DNA of 64,000 bases. Origin: Sphagnum compactum (taxonomy: Eukaryota; Bryophyta; Sphagnopsida; Sphagnales). Positions within the stretch are counted from its first letter, which is position 1, and each line of letters starts with the position of its first letter. Under the pieces are notes generated by a model, which saw nothing but the letters and a program-made list of their open reading frames with translations, did no database searches and was not told the DNA's origin. The stretch lies in the NCBI GenBank assembly GCA_965153455.1, contig OZ234493.1:12824213-12888212 (forward strand), read 5' to 3'. Both the position numbers and the translations under genes were made by a program. This document shows, piece by piece, positions 39,601 to 52,850 of the stretch.

Positions 39601-40630
39601 AATTATTTTCATTAATAGGGCATTAACCGATAATATCCACAATGCCATGATCTATTTATTGCAATATCATAATACCTTTACCATTTCGGCAACAAATTGT
39701 TGAATAGTTATTTAAATTTGAAATCTCAACTTTGGCACTTGGTTTTTTAATTTTGAAATTTTTGGCAATTAATGGTTATTAGATTTTATTTTATTTTAAA
39801 TGTTTTGTCCATGCTATGAAGTAATCTAATGTGTCTAGATTACCTTTGGTTATAAGTCATTATCATGGAAGGTCTATGGTTCAAATCTTGACATTTGAAC
39901 TTTTAAATTTATTAAGAGTTTGGCACAAATAATGAATAGTTTTTCAAAATTTTGGCAAAACGAAAAATAATTTAATTCATGCTGAAATGGTAAAGGTATT
40001 ATGATATATGATTTTTTTTGGAAAAAACATTTAAGTTTAAGTTTTTTTTGTTCCAATGATGTTTGTTATGTTAGATTGTGTTTTTTCAAAGATTTTTTTT
40101 TTTCTTTTGGTTGAAATGATCAATTATTTAAAAATTAATCCTTATGTCATAACATAAAAGTTTGACCATTTTACTTGCATTATGTCTCATGTTGCATAGA
40201 TTTTTATATATATATATAATAAAATATGTTAAGTACTTCATTACTATTGATTCATTGGTTATGGATTGGAAGTGAAATTTATTGTTTGGTTGATAAATTC
40301 AATTTTATTCAAATTGAACTTTGTGTGATGAAAAGAAAGTTGAACCTCTTCAATTACAGATTAAATGTGCATAATTTTAAGTGAAATCATTAATGCATAT
40401 ATGAATATGAAATCCAGAATAAGTTTCAATATTGATTAAAAAATCTTTCAGTAATTATAAATTTAATGAAAAGGTTTAATAACATGCTTGACATTTATTT
40501 TCAATACAAAGTTTTTTTTTTAAATCATCTTTAAAAATGATTAATATATTTGATTGAATACATTCAATGTATTGAAAATGATATATAATATGTGTTTTGA
40601 ATGTGATTTGTTATTGCACAGTTTTCAATT
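36630..40630. other. gene-poor, increasingly AT-rich DNA
   Basis: Holds one copy of a dispersed repeat (36833-36965, listed separately). A moderately GC-rich stretch at 37570-37810 has an open frame of about 70 codons with no recognised motif. From 38500 onward the sequence is strongly AT-rich with poly-A/T tracts; no RNA gene or conserved exon seen. Confidence 0.45.
36833..36965 (+). repeat. dispersed repeat family, copy 2
   Basis: Contains CTGATGAAGTCAGTGGGG, then a TAGTTAAGTCACTATCATAC phrase, then TGTTGATGGTCCCTGAACA, then 'gttcata' and a T/G-rich tail. The same order, with about three-quarters identity by eye, is found inverted at 49820-49955. Confidence 0.65.
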
Positions 40631-40834
40631 TTACACTACACATTTGATTACAAAACTTCTATGGATCGGAGATGGCAAGTGAACGACATCGCCTATGTAA
40701 CTTTCTCGTCCATAAAGTTCTTTCACACCTCCAAACAACCATTCAAATGAATCATCTTTGGCAAATTTAGTATGTAACATTTTATGCTCAAATGCATTAA
40801 TACACATTTTTCGAACATGAGTGGATGTTATAGA
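40631..40834 (-). pseudogene. reading-frame fragment of an unidentified gene
   Basis: About 67 open codons on the minus strand inside DNA that is otherwise full of stops, ending in TAA at 40633-40631. The protein looks conserved in composition: HVRKMCINAFEHKMLHTKFA then KDDSFEWLFGGVKELYGRES then YIGDVVHLPSPIHRSFVIKC. It is GC-richer than its surroundings. No family was recognised and no partner exon was placed, so it could be the relic of a gene or of a mobile element. Confidence 0.4.
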
Positions 40835-42347
40835 GTGAATATACTATACGTTTGAAATTTGAAGGTTTGACCTAACTAATGAACCTCGTGATGAAAAATA
40901 TATATTTCGGAACTTTGGACCAAAATGATTCAATTCAACTTTGAAAAATCATTTACAATACAAAAAATGTGAGTGTTGGTGTTTAATGATAGCCCTAATT
41001 CCATTAAATGAAAATAAATGTAATTTTGTGTTAAAAAATACCAAGCAAAAGTTCCTTACTAATAATGAATCGATTCAAATTATTTTACGATTATAACTAA
41101 AATACCAAAAAAATTGCAAGCAATATTTGTAATGTTATGAGAAAAATCAAAATTATTGTAAATTATTTTTATAGGCAAGAACTAGCAACTTCACTGAGGC
41201 CCAAGAAATTTTTTGTCCAACATGTTGTGTGATTACACAAATGATTAATTCCATAGCTTTGTTAAGGAAAGTGAAGAGGTTGATCATACTATACATGGAT
41301 GGGATTTTATTGTAGGGATTGATGTCATTTTTGTTTTGAATACTTCACATGAAAACATGAAAGTTAAAATGGGGCTCCTAAATTTGATTGAGCACAAAGA
41401 ATTACAAAGAAATGTCATACTATTGCATGATGAAAAGATTGTGATGTTGTTAAAAACATCACTAGTATGTACTACATTACACATAAGTGGTCCTTGATTT
41501 TAAGGATTTGGAATTGTTTTATAGACCTTTACACTTCAACACTTTCTTGTTGTATGAGTTTTGAGCTTGCAAACACAATCATAAGCAAATTATATCATTC
41601 AAGTTGATTTTTCACTTGATTTCATTCATTGAATTTTTTACACATTAAACATTTCACTTTTCATTTATTTTGATTTTTGCAGATTGATTATTATGTTTGT
41701 TTCATTATAAAAAAATTTGTGTTTATGTTATTTACATTTATATAATTATATTTATCCAAGAAAAAAATTATAATCTTTTCATGTGTGTTTCTCATCAAAT
41801 CACACTTACACATTTGGTGTATAGTTATAATTTTTACAAGTTTATTTATTTGATTAATTATATATAAAGGCTTATAAATATATATGTTTAATAATTAAAT
41901 TTATGCCCTTATTAAACATTAATATAAGAAACCTTCAAATATTCAATTATAAAATCAGAATGTAAGAAAAATTATTTTTTTTAATATTTGGCAAAAAACA
42001 CATATAAGGTTTATTATGAAAAAATCAATTATTCAAGTATTCAAATAATCTTTTATTTTAAGTGATGCATTTTAATGAAAATCTATTGTCCATTTCGTTT
42101 ACATTTTAAATTTAGTTGAAATCTATTATATATATATTTATTTATTTATTTTAAATGTCATTAACCTAATGTCAAATAAATCAACATATTACTAAAAGAA
42201 AATAAAAAGGTGAGCAAATGTTAGTGAATATTAATTTTTCATCCTCAATTCTTATGCTATTTTTTTTTTTGACAAAACTTTCATCACTCATGTTGCACTA
42301 AATATATATATATAAATATATGAAAGACGATTAAAATGAAAATGTTA

Positions 42348-42380
<33 letters not shown>
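42348..42380. repeat. (TA)n microsatellite
   Basis: About 16 uninterrupted AT dinucleotides. Confidence 0.95.
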
Positions 42381-42385
<5 letters not shown>

Positions 42386-43019
42386 TTATTTTTTAAAGTG
42401 TGACATAATGTATTGTCCATTAATATCATGCAAATTTTATTTTATTTTAATTTTAAAAATGTTATTTGAATCATGTAAATAATGTTGGTTAAAAATGATG
42501 ACAATGGCATTCAATTTTTTAAAACCCCCTAAAAATAAACCATCAACTCATGATTTTTCTTCACATGCACAACATAAATTATCGAGTCATGATTCTTCTT
42601 CACATGATTTGCTTCTATTGATTGTTTTACAATTGATTTGTTTGAATTTATTTTCCTTTCGTTGTTTGTCATATATATTGATTGAAATTTGTTAAATTAT
42701 GTGATTTCTTAGTTTAGCGTCGCAAAAAAATTCTATAATTTCTTTTTTCGTTTTTTGGACATTTTTAAGGTTTAAATTAGGTTTTTGTGAATTGTTTGTT
42801 TTATCGATATTCAATTGGTTATTTCAACCTCAACTTAAAATGTTTATTATAAAATTTAAATGTTTAAAACATTATAACACATATGTGTAATACCAATGGC
42901 ATCAATAGACATGTGTTTTGTATGTGTGCTACAAGCTTCATAAAGGTTATATGAAACATTAAAAAAAGACAAAAAACATTGGTATTATATTGGATCACAA
43001 GATGTGTCAAACACCTTTT

Positions 43020-43570
43020 CTTCCCATGATTGTCACCTTCTTTTTATTTTGTTGTCCTTTTACAACAATTGTTGTCAACATTGTTAAACATAAGCTAACA
43101 ACTAGCAACTTGCTATGAGGTAGTCACAAAATTCAAACTAACCACAAACAAATCACCAACCACTAGTTATGAACCGTTGTTTTTCTTCTCATGATTGTCC
43201 TCCCTTGTTTCTTATTTTGTTTTCCTTCTATAGAAGCTCCTAGTAGGATTGTGAACCAACAAGCCACCAACCAACAAACAAGTAAAAACTAATCATTAGC
43301 CAACCACAAGTTAGCAAATGTTAACCAACGAAAAGGTCCACTTTTCACTTTTTGTGTGTTTTTTCCTTCTTGTTCTCCTTCACTTTTCCTTACTTTTTTT
43401 TCTCCTTCGATGGCAACAACATTTGTTTTTTTCCCTTTTCCTTTTATTCCCATGATTTTCCCTTCTTTCTTTTATTTTGTTCTCCTTTTATAACAAATGT
43501 TAGCAACATTGCCAATCACAAGCTAATAACAAGCAACTTGCTACGAGCTAGTCACAAGCCATTAGCCACA
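43020..43570. repeat. imperfect tandem duplication, about 425-bp spacing
   Basis: A block starting 'ccatgattgtcaccttct', passing through 'attttgttgtccttttacaa' and ending 'agcaacttgctatgaggtag' at 43026-43125 recurs at 43450-43555 with about 85% identity by eye. A shorter version sits between them at about 43187-43240. The phrase 'caagctaa', 'gccaacca' and 'catgag' variants fill the spacer. Confidence 0.75.
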
Positions 43571-46500
43571 TGTTGCCAACTATGAGTTTCAAGCTAATCA
43601 TGAGCAAACCATCAGCTAGCCATTATCCAACCAATATGTATTTTATTTATATGTTGATTAACAATTGTATCAAAAGCTAATGAAAATATTTAAAGCACCC
43701 AACACATGCCCATTAAAAATATTGTACACCTGGCATATACTTGTGATAACATTGAGCAATGTAAAAATTAAGTCTTATTGTTAATCCAAGGTGTAAGGTT
43801 CAATTCCCTACATTCTCAATATCTATTTTTTCATGATTTTGGTACCTTTTACATTAGAAAATTATTATCATCTTCATAATTTTTATTGATCTATGCTTAT
43901 TTGTAGTAATGGAAAACATATTCAAATCAAAATAAATATTATATTTTCAAGTTATCTCAAACATTATTTTAAATTTGTTTTTGGTAGTTTCAATGAATCA
44001 ATTAATGAAGATATCAACGATTAATCCTACACAATTACAATGACGTATATTATTAATAATTATTTTTATGTTGTAGATGTTTTGTGATGTATATTAATTA
44101 AAATTATGTGTATTTATACATATTATTCCTATTTAGTTCATAATTTCATAGGCTTATTTTTACTTTATACATTGACATTCTTATAATTGAGTTTATATGA
44201 TGTTATGTCATGAATTGATTTTGTAATTGTTCATCACATAATCATGCATTTGCCACATTACGATGAATTTCAAAATATAAATTTTTTGAACATTTATTGA
44301 TATAATTCATATTGAATATTTTTTCATTTAAAAAATATTTTTTCCTTTTGAATTAGTTATCATAAAATCACAAACCAATTTTTAAAATTTCATATTTTTT
44401 TAAAGATTTATTCTTATAAACAAAAAAAATTCATATCAAAATATTGGATCAATCTTAAATTTTTAAAAAACAATAACCTTAAGTAATTTCTATTTTGTTA
44501 GTTAAAAGTAACAAATTTCTCCACTTGTGAACAATGTATAAAAAAATTTAATGGAATTTTTCATAATCATTAATTATAATTTTTGATTAATTTAGTATGT
44601 TTAAATAATTATGTACATGCAAATGCATGAAGGGCATTTTAGAAAACATCAATAGAATTTTCAAAAGTGAATGTGACTAATAATAAATCTTCTTACTAAT
44701 TTTATATGTGTTCATGGAATAATTAGATGTTATTGACTACAACAAATCAATAGTTCAAATATAGGTGATCATATGTTAATTTATGAAAGGAGTTTTTTTT
44801 TAATTTATTAAAAAATGAAAAAATTGTAATGACAAAAATAAATTATAAACAATAGTATATTGAAGTTATTTGAACCTTCCCTAATTTTATTTCACGATTT
44901 AAATCTTTCATAATTTTATTTTATTTTGTTTCATTTGAGTATTTTGTAATCTTGAATTACTTATGTTGCCATTGTTTATTTTGTGATATAATCGCCATGT
45001 ATTTGTAGTGGTCATCTCGTAAATAATTCATTTAATTTCAAAAAAATATTAATAATTCAAAATAAATTTTTCATTTATTGTTTTATCCATATATTAACAT
45101 AAATGGGAATTCACATGTGTTTAAATGAAATTTAAATGAATGGTTAACATGCGCCAAAAAAAATTAAAATTAAGATTATATTGCCAAACAATATTTCAAT
45201 TTTCAATTTTTCTTGGAAAGGTTAATAAAACCAAACCTTAATCAAAATTTGTGAAGCTATAAGAAAACATTCATGTATTCAAACCTTTCTACATCAATGT
45301 GTAATATTATTCAATAGTTGTTTTGATATTCATTGTGTATTTTTTATTATTATGATAAATTAATTTAACATTCAAAGTTTAATTCTTAATCGAATTGATT
45401 AAAGATATTTTATGATGTGTAAACTTTGCAATATATCAACTTCCCCATATTTTGAAAATATTTTGTTGCACATTGGATAATCAAAACACATAAAAAAAAG
45501 TGTAAGTGTCAAGTTTTGTTTTATTTACTTTCATAATGACTGCAATGCATTACGAATATAAATAAATAAATTTTCCAAGGATTAAATTTTGAAAACGAAA
45601 AACATATTTCTCTAAGTGCAAAAGTTAATTACTAGTGGGTGTATCTTACTTGAATGTTCATAAAAACCTAGATAACAATGACATGCGTTTCATTGTGTGC
45701 TTACAAAAAAACGAGTTATATATTTTTAATTTACACAAGTGTAATGAAATCATGTTTATACATTTTTTTACACATTTTTAGATTGGGGCAATGTAAAATT
45801 AAACACAAAGAAAAAAACCACATTTTTGGCCAAAATATGATGTGAAATTAAAAACACACAATGGAACAACATTCGTGTTTAGGATTGACATAATTTTACA
45901 TTGCACAATGAAAAATTGATTAGGAACAATGTATGGGATAAATGGTTTTTAGAAAAGTTCCATTTTCGATCATTTTATAAACTTGAAGGTTTTTAAGTAA
46001 ATAATTGTTTTTCATGTAAAAGTAATTCTATTTTAAATTTAACAACCACAAATTGAGGGTTCATAATTTTATCTCTTACATTTGAAAGGCTTGTAAATTA
46101 AGTAAACCAATGTTTTGTGTCTTTATTTAAGGTTGTATGGATTTTATTTTTTTATAGATTTAATTCCAAATATGAATTTCATGTTAAAGAGCATCCATCA
46201 AGAAATGCATTGCAAAAGATATTTATAGAACATTTTTGCACCCGTGGAAATTATGCCATTGGAAATGAATTGGATTTTTTATAGCATTATTTACACAAAG
46301 CATGAAATTTTGTGTTGTGTATGGAAATCTTTCAAAGGGAAAAAAATTGTTATGGAAAATATGGATGGATTTTTTTATATGTTTGGACATAAGTGATTAG
46401 TAATATGATTGTATTTTTTTCTTGTGTCAATTTATAGAAGATGAAAAAATTACATTTCATAGAAATTTAATCTCGGCACATATATTTCTTTTTTAAAAAG

Positions 46501-47884
46501 TGTACATATTTTTTATAATGAATGTTAAGTTATACAAGCTTGTAATCATAGAAATAAACACATGAACAAATAATGTAACCAAATCTTTTGCTTGTAAAAC
46601 TTGTCATCTTTAGTGCACAAGCTGGAAACATTTAATTTCTTTTCAAGTGAGGATTTAAAATGAATTCTAGCTTTTAGCTCCTCTTTAATTGACATAAAAT
46701 GTTGTTGAACAATAGTAGTTATTTGAAAGAAGCCATCAATAACATTAAATTCACTTGCAAAACCAAGAAGTGGGCTAGAAAAAACCTATTCTAGGTTCTC
46801 AATGTTGGGTAATTGTTCTTGCATTAAGCACTTATATGTAATTGTCTTTCATTTCTTCCAACGGAGATAACTTTTTTTGAATTTTTTGAACCATATTAAC
46901 TTGGGTTAAACCCACTTTTTTTTTAAAAAAATTATGTGGCATTAATGCAAGTATCTTAATATGGCCTTCACAATTACCAAGTTATCTATTCATGAAATAA
47001 TTCAAAACAAAACAAAATAAGAATGAAATGTGGCAATTATTGGAATGAAAATGTGAAGGTGTTAATATTTCTAAATGGGCAATAACTTCAACATGCTTTT
47101 AATTTTTTTAATTAATTCATAAAATAAATTCAAAAATTAACCTTTCCTACCCATTATGATTATGATTAATGTTGGATGGGTTTCATTGGGACCTTCGTTT
47201 TGAAATCAATTCTCACAATGAAATTTGACTAATATCACATTTTTATCCTTCCTATTAACCAAGTACATATGTTGTAATCTAGGGACAATTTCACCACATG
47301 TCTATGAAATAACTAGTTAATTTTGCAGATTAAATATCAAATAATATATTGAAAAAATATTCCCAAAGTTTTTTTTATGGTTCTTTGTAAATTTTTGTTT
47401 GTTGAAATATGTGAATTTACAACATTTCTACAAAATAATTATAACCCCGTGATCAGGGAAAAAAACTCTAGATTAATTGAAGGTTATTTAATGTCAATTC
47501 AAGAATTTCATATTTGAAAGTAATGATTATATTTGCATATAGTGATATTTTCTTTCCCATTGCAAGCAAATTTTGGTTAATAAGTAGACACCTTATCATT
47601 TAAGCTTATTTTCCTATAAAAATACCATTCACATCATTAGTCTTTTTATATTTCTTGCAATGCCACACAACTAGAAAAGGTCTCCAAGGCATAAGACCAG
47701 GTAAAAACTTTAATACACTAATCATTACTAATAACAACATACACAATGATAAATTTATTTAACATAGGAAACACCTTTTTTTTGTCAAGACCATTTTTTG
47801 GATGGAATATACATGTTTTTGTGAAAGGTTAAGTAAAGTTGAGTTCATATTAATTTTCAAAAAATGTCATAAAAAGACTTTTGT

Positions 47885-50800
47885 ACCCTTGATCAACAAG
47901 CCAATGAAGTAGGCCTGTAATGACATTCTTTGTTACAGAAAAACATGAGAAAAGGCAATTTGGCTACACGGGCCGAGGATCAAATCTTCTTAAAACACAT
48001 GCTACTATATTTATCACTACCTCCCCATTCTTGTATGCACACACCTACACACAAATTTTTATTAAAAACTATGCAGCTTAAACTTCATAGCATATGTCCT
48101 TAACCCTTTACTCCAATTGAAATGTAATGGGTGTGTGGATTTATTCAAGTAGAATTTTTTTTGAACATTTCCAATATCTACTGATCATTACGCATCATAA
48201 ATACAAAACAAATATCTTTTGAGGGTGACCATCTTTACCCATATTTTTTGAGACAATTTTATTTGGAAGAAAACACTAAGCCACACTTGAACCCCAAGCA
48301 CTTGTTGTTTGAGCCCCAACTCCACTAAAAGTTCCCAAAATTTTGTTTTAGTTGAAGAGTGTGAGGGGGTGTTACAAATCCAACTTGAGATTTCCAGCAT
48401 GCATCCACTTTTCACTACATTGCCACTACACAGCCATGTGAGAGTAATCAAAATCAGCACAAATTGTTGTAGGGAAACCTTCTTAGAGAGTGAGCAATTA
48501 CATCACAATGTAGGGCAAAGTTGAGTCAGGTGGTTAAGTCCTATGACTCAACTAATCAATGGAAGACTGCACCATGAACAAAAAGTCTTATTGGGGCAAA
48601 TAACCAAGAAATCTTTAGGGAACCTAGGTGGACATCCCTTCTATACCATGTGCAAAAAATGAGACCACTACTATAAATCACTCTTTAACTTAACATGTCC
48701 AAGGACACAAATTGAATGCACCATTTACAGATGATCTTGTCCTTCAAATTAAGTTTGAAACTAGTCAACATGTTGCATGTACCAAACAATCCATTTTGCT
48801 TGCTTGGGTGCAAAGAAAACCACAATCTTCCTGCAAGATGAATTATTATCCTGGTTGTCACTCAGTCTTTACTATGCATAACATCTAACCCTTCCCCAAG
48901 CTGAAAAAAACATACCTACACAAAGCCATTTTTGCAAAGGGATGCATAACCTCAAGATACACAATTCGAGCACCAAGCAAAGATGATAGACCTACAAGCA
49001 TTTTTGAAAGGAAGAACACCTTGCTTGTTAAAGAAATACAACTAATGTAATTGTGATGCGCAACCATTATATTGAAAAACATTGTATATATTTCTATGTG
49101 AAAATAAGTCAAGTGTGGCCCTGAGCATAAACCTATAATTAGTAATTGTGAGTCATTAACTGCGTAGTAGATCCAAAACTTGCATGAAAAACACAATATT
49201 TCCAGGAAAACCATCCGCATGCTCATCACAATACAACACAAAATAGTTCCAAATTTGTAGTGGCAATATATGTTGGCAAAATATACAAGACAAAAGTCCT
49301 ATAATTTCATAAACATAAGGACTTGTAGCTACATAGATGTTTTGTTATCACATGGGACTTTAAGGAGCAATTTATAGAGAGTAACTTCAAGCAAATTAGT
49401 TGAAGGAAGTTTTATCAACAAGGAGAATGCATGAACAAAAAATAGTCCCTTATTATAAAATACTACTTTTGGCATAACCTATATCAACTTAGGGTGGTAA
49501 ATTTCCATTTCAACTTTTTGTTATATTATAGCCAACATTGTAGCATAACATACTACATGGCAATATCTCCTGGAAAGAATATTAATTAGGTCTTGATGTA
49601 TTGACTTGGATTGAAGAGTTCACGGTGGGTGTGCAAAGTATGTTCCATGAATGCCCTACACAAATTGTTCAACTTTGTTCTCTTATTGCAATTGAATTCA
49701 CTAGATATCTTCATGAAGACAATTTAAGTCAAACTGGAAAAAGTTGAAAAATTTATGAATATTTCAAATTGGACATCAAATCGGCAACAATTGGCAAGCA
49801 TAAAAAAGAAACCTTTCATTCAAGAAAAGTGAAACAAAACCACGAGATATAATGAACAACAACAATGGTCATATGCATGTTCCCAAACCTTCAACAACAA
49901 CATGTATGGTAGTGACCAACTACCTTAACAACCCCACTGACTTCATCAGTTCTTGGCAATGAGTCAAACACTAACCATCAAACTGAGTTTTTATCACAAG
50001 ATTGGCAATAATAGGAAAATTTAACCATGATGCTAGCTAGTTCAACAAACCTTTAAGAGATAAAAAAAGACCAAGAGACCCAAGAGGAAAAAGGACAATA
50101 GAAAGGAAAAATGCCAAACAAAGAAAACTCAAAACAAGAAAAAAGAAAGAAAAGAAAAAACAAAATGAACTTGAAAACTTTGAAATAAAAACTTTAGAGG
50201 ATAACAAAATGCAATTCAACAAACATGTGAAGGTCATCATACAATTGAAAACTAAAGTGTGGATTGAACAACACATTGGATTCCTATGAAGACTTGATGC
50301 ATTTTCTTCCTCTTTTTGCTTGTCCTAAAACCGTTTCATACATTCATTTCTTTCCTTACTCCACTTATCCATATCTTTTTGCAACCCATATTCATGAACC
50401 AAAACAAGAAGCCCACTCAACCTTGAAATTATTACAGCAACTGTGACTAAATTATGGAATCTTATAAGCCTCCTTTAGTCATAAACCAATAGAATGTGAC
50501 CAAAATACATTTGATTCTATAGCCAAAGGTTTGTGTCAGATGATTAATTATTTGTGGGACAATAAACCTTGGCCAAGTCTTAAAGACCTCACAAAAGGTA
50601 AACACCAAAAAATTGGTTAGTTCCACACATTTTTTCTGGTCGCGTCTCCATGTGCTCAAATGCAAATGAACCATGAATGAGACATGTTGAGATGTATATA
50701 TCTGTTTTCTAGAGTAATTTTAACTAAAGAAAGAAAGTAAAGTTGTAGAAAGTTGATGTGACATAATTCAAAAATCTTCTTCATTTTTGCAACATTTTGT

Positions 50801-51385
50801 TCATGCCTCATTGAAATTTTGTTTTGGTATTTGCTAGAAGCAAGACCAACAACATCACAATAACACAAGATTGTGGGCATCTTAGCTCTTAGCTTTCAAG
50901 TGGTTGATGGGTCAAAGGGAATTTACAAATGCCATTATATTAGAGAACCTTGTCATAGACATGAAAATATAAGGAACCTTTTGTTACCTACTCTAGGCAA
51001 AGCTTCAAAAAGACAAACATACCTGGGATTCCTTCCCTGGAATGGAACAACAAAAGAATAAATTCATAATCACCATAACATCCTTTGGCATGTCCATCCA
51101 GAGCTTCAACCCTAATTCAACAAATGATGACAAAAGTGTAACATAATCACCCAGCACAAAAAAAATTCAACCAACATTACCAACCCATTGAAATATCCCA
51201 CTTCAATTAGCATAGGTGAAAAAACTCACATTATTAAAGATTCAAGAAAATAAGTCAAAATACCTCTGCGCAGGCAAGAAACATTTTCAGAAGTGCTTGC
51301 TTTTTAGAAATTGACAAGTGTTTAGTGAAGCCAAAATCTAGAAGAATGGGTTTAAAAAGGGACTCCTTGCTCACAAGAAAATTTC
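47885..51385 (-). pseudogene. ABC1-kinase/beta-lactamase fusion gene, decayed (At5g24810-like)
   Basis: Four exon relics in correct order on the minus strand. 51385-51264: GNFLVSKESLFKPILLDFGF then TKHLSISKKQALLKMFLACA, the ABC1/UbiB kinase end with its DFG motif. 49019-48916: LVGLSSLLGARIVYLEVMHP then FAKMAL. 48373-48287: ELLVELGLKQQVLGVQ, ending at a GT. 48044-47885: VCAYKNGEVVINIVACVLRR then FDPRPV, an in-frame TAG (47966-47964), then CFSVTKNVITGLLHWLVD, the SxxK start of the beta-lactamase-like half. The VQ|VCAYK junction matches the expected splice exactly. Exons upstream of the DFG exon and downstream of the SxxK exon were not found. Plant ABC1 kinases of this type are fused to a beta-lactamase-like domain. 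The relic is too broken to be active. Confidence 0.83.
49820..49955 (-). repeat. dispersed repeat family, copy 3
   Basis: On the minus strand it reads CTGATGAAGTCAGTGGGG, then TAGTTGGTCACTACCATACA, then TGTTGTTGAAGGTTTGGGAA, then 'gttcat' and a T/G-rich tail, in the same order as the copy at 36833. It lies inside the ABC1-kinase pseudogene. Confidence 0.65.
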
Positions 51386-52184
51386 CTGCATACACCCATA
51401 ACATACCTCCAACTTTTTCTAAAATAAAGCAAAGAGATTTGAAAAATACCTCAGTCTTGATGAGCTCTTGTTGAGTGATTGTGATGTGCACAAGGAACAA
51501 CTGTGACTATTGTTGCCTTACATAAGTCTCACAAGAAGTACAACAAACTTGCTTTGATACCTCTCCAAAACTAGATAATCTTCGTCTTCTTCTTCTTCCT
51601 TTTCAACTTTCAAGCCTTTTGTGCTCTAGCGACACTCCAATAACACCAAAGCTTTCGTGAGAACCGATTGATGATCATGACGATAAAAGAAGAAAGGTGT
51701 GCAATCGATGGTTTGTTGTTGGAAGGGAAGAAAAAACAACCTTCGAATCTTCCACAAAGATTAAGGTTTGATCGTTCTGAAAAAACAATAGTCTCTTAAC
51801 AACTACCTCAATTATTTCTATTTCAAAATTGTCTTTATTTTTTTGGTTATAGTCTTAAAAAAAGTCAAGGACATTTTGAAAAAAAATGAAAATCAAACAG
51901 TGCATCTTTTGACATGTAATTAAAACCAAGTGTGTATTAAGGCGCACAAATATACAAGACTTGAAATCAAATACTCTGGATATAAATCCAAAGAATATAA
52001 TTAGTGTCAAAGTTGTTAAGGCATTATGGTGTGTGTGTCCCATTAGTAATTTAACTCCTTCTGATTGATAATTGTTTGTTAATTTAAATGAGAAAATTTT
52101 GGGCTATTCCATTGGTGAGTATTTGCTAACTCGGTTCTAAAAGGATTTTTGGATTTGATAAATATTTTTTGTTAATTTTAGGAG
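51386..52184. other. no gene seen
   Basis: 51500-51770 is less AT-rich than its surroundings and has TCTTC and GAAGG runs like a leader, but no exon could be placed. It may be former upstream sequence of the ABC1-kinase pseudogene or an unrelated relic. Confidence 0.35.
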
Positions 52185-52850
52185 GAAATATGATATGTCC
52201 TTCCAAAGCACCTACCTTTGGAATCCCTTTTTCCCTTCCCTAATTTTTATTCCAACTTCATTTGAATGAATTATTATTTTTATGAATGGAATTTTTTTTG
52301 ATGCAATTGGAGTAAATTAGCATGAAATTGAACTTTACGAATGTATATGTCTTTTAAGTAAGTCCCTTTTTGGAGTCCCCTTTGTTCCCTTTTTATAATT
52401 TCTTTTACTTCAATTTCATCAAAATTGAAATAAATTTGGATGAAGTTAAATAAATTTAAATGAAGTTGGAATTGAAAAAAATGTATATGCCCTTGGAGTA
52501 AATACCTCTCCATTTGGAGTCCTACTTTGATCCCTTCCTTAAATTTATTTATATTTCAACTTCATCATATTTGGATGAAGTTGGAATTTAAAATAAATGA
52601 ACATGTCTTTTGAGTACCTCTTTAATTTGAAGTCCCCTTTGTTCATTTCCCTAATTTACTTGTAATCCAACTTCATAAAAAATTAGAATAAGTAAAGTTC
52701 AAATTAAATAGGATGAAATTGGAATTTTGAAAAAATGTAGATGTCCTTCAAAGAGGCATGTAACTCCCTTTGAAGTCTGCATTTTTGCCTAATTGTTACT
52801 CCAACTACATCAAAATTGGAAAAAATCAAATTAAAAAAAATTCAAATAAT
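52185..52850. repeat. degenerate satellite-like tandem repeat, 5 units of about 110-155 bp
   Basis: Each unit has a 'gtatatgtccttt.aagta' lead, then 'cctttggagtcccctttg', 'tcccttcccta.tttattat', 'ccaacttcatcaaaattgg', and 'gatgaagttggaatt' plus an A-run. Unit leads lie near 52190, 52343, 52486, 52599 and 52737. Units differ by substitutions and indels. The 'gatgaagttgga' phrase is partly complementary to 'ccaacttcat', so each unit can fold on itself. Confidence 0.75.

Larger units (their letters stand above)
40835..47884. other. AT-rich gene-poor tract
   Basis: No gene recognised. Contains a TA microsatellite (42351-42380), poly-A/T tracts and a diverged tandem repeat at 43020-43570. Short protein-like open stretches, e.g. 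plus 46159-46281 (EFHVKEHPSRNALQKIF) and minus about 46600-46770, are too small and isolated to call. Confidence 0.45.

Noticed and set aside
43780-43830. GGTTCAATTCC, resembling a tRNA B-box
   Set aside because: No A-box at the right distance and no cloverleaf; at most a very old SINE relic.
48515-48560. Sequence resembling a tRNA D-arm/A-box (GTCAGGTGGTTAAGTCC)
   Set aside because: No matching anticodon stem, T-arm or acceptor stem could be folded downstream.
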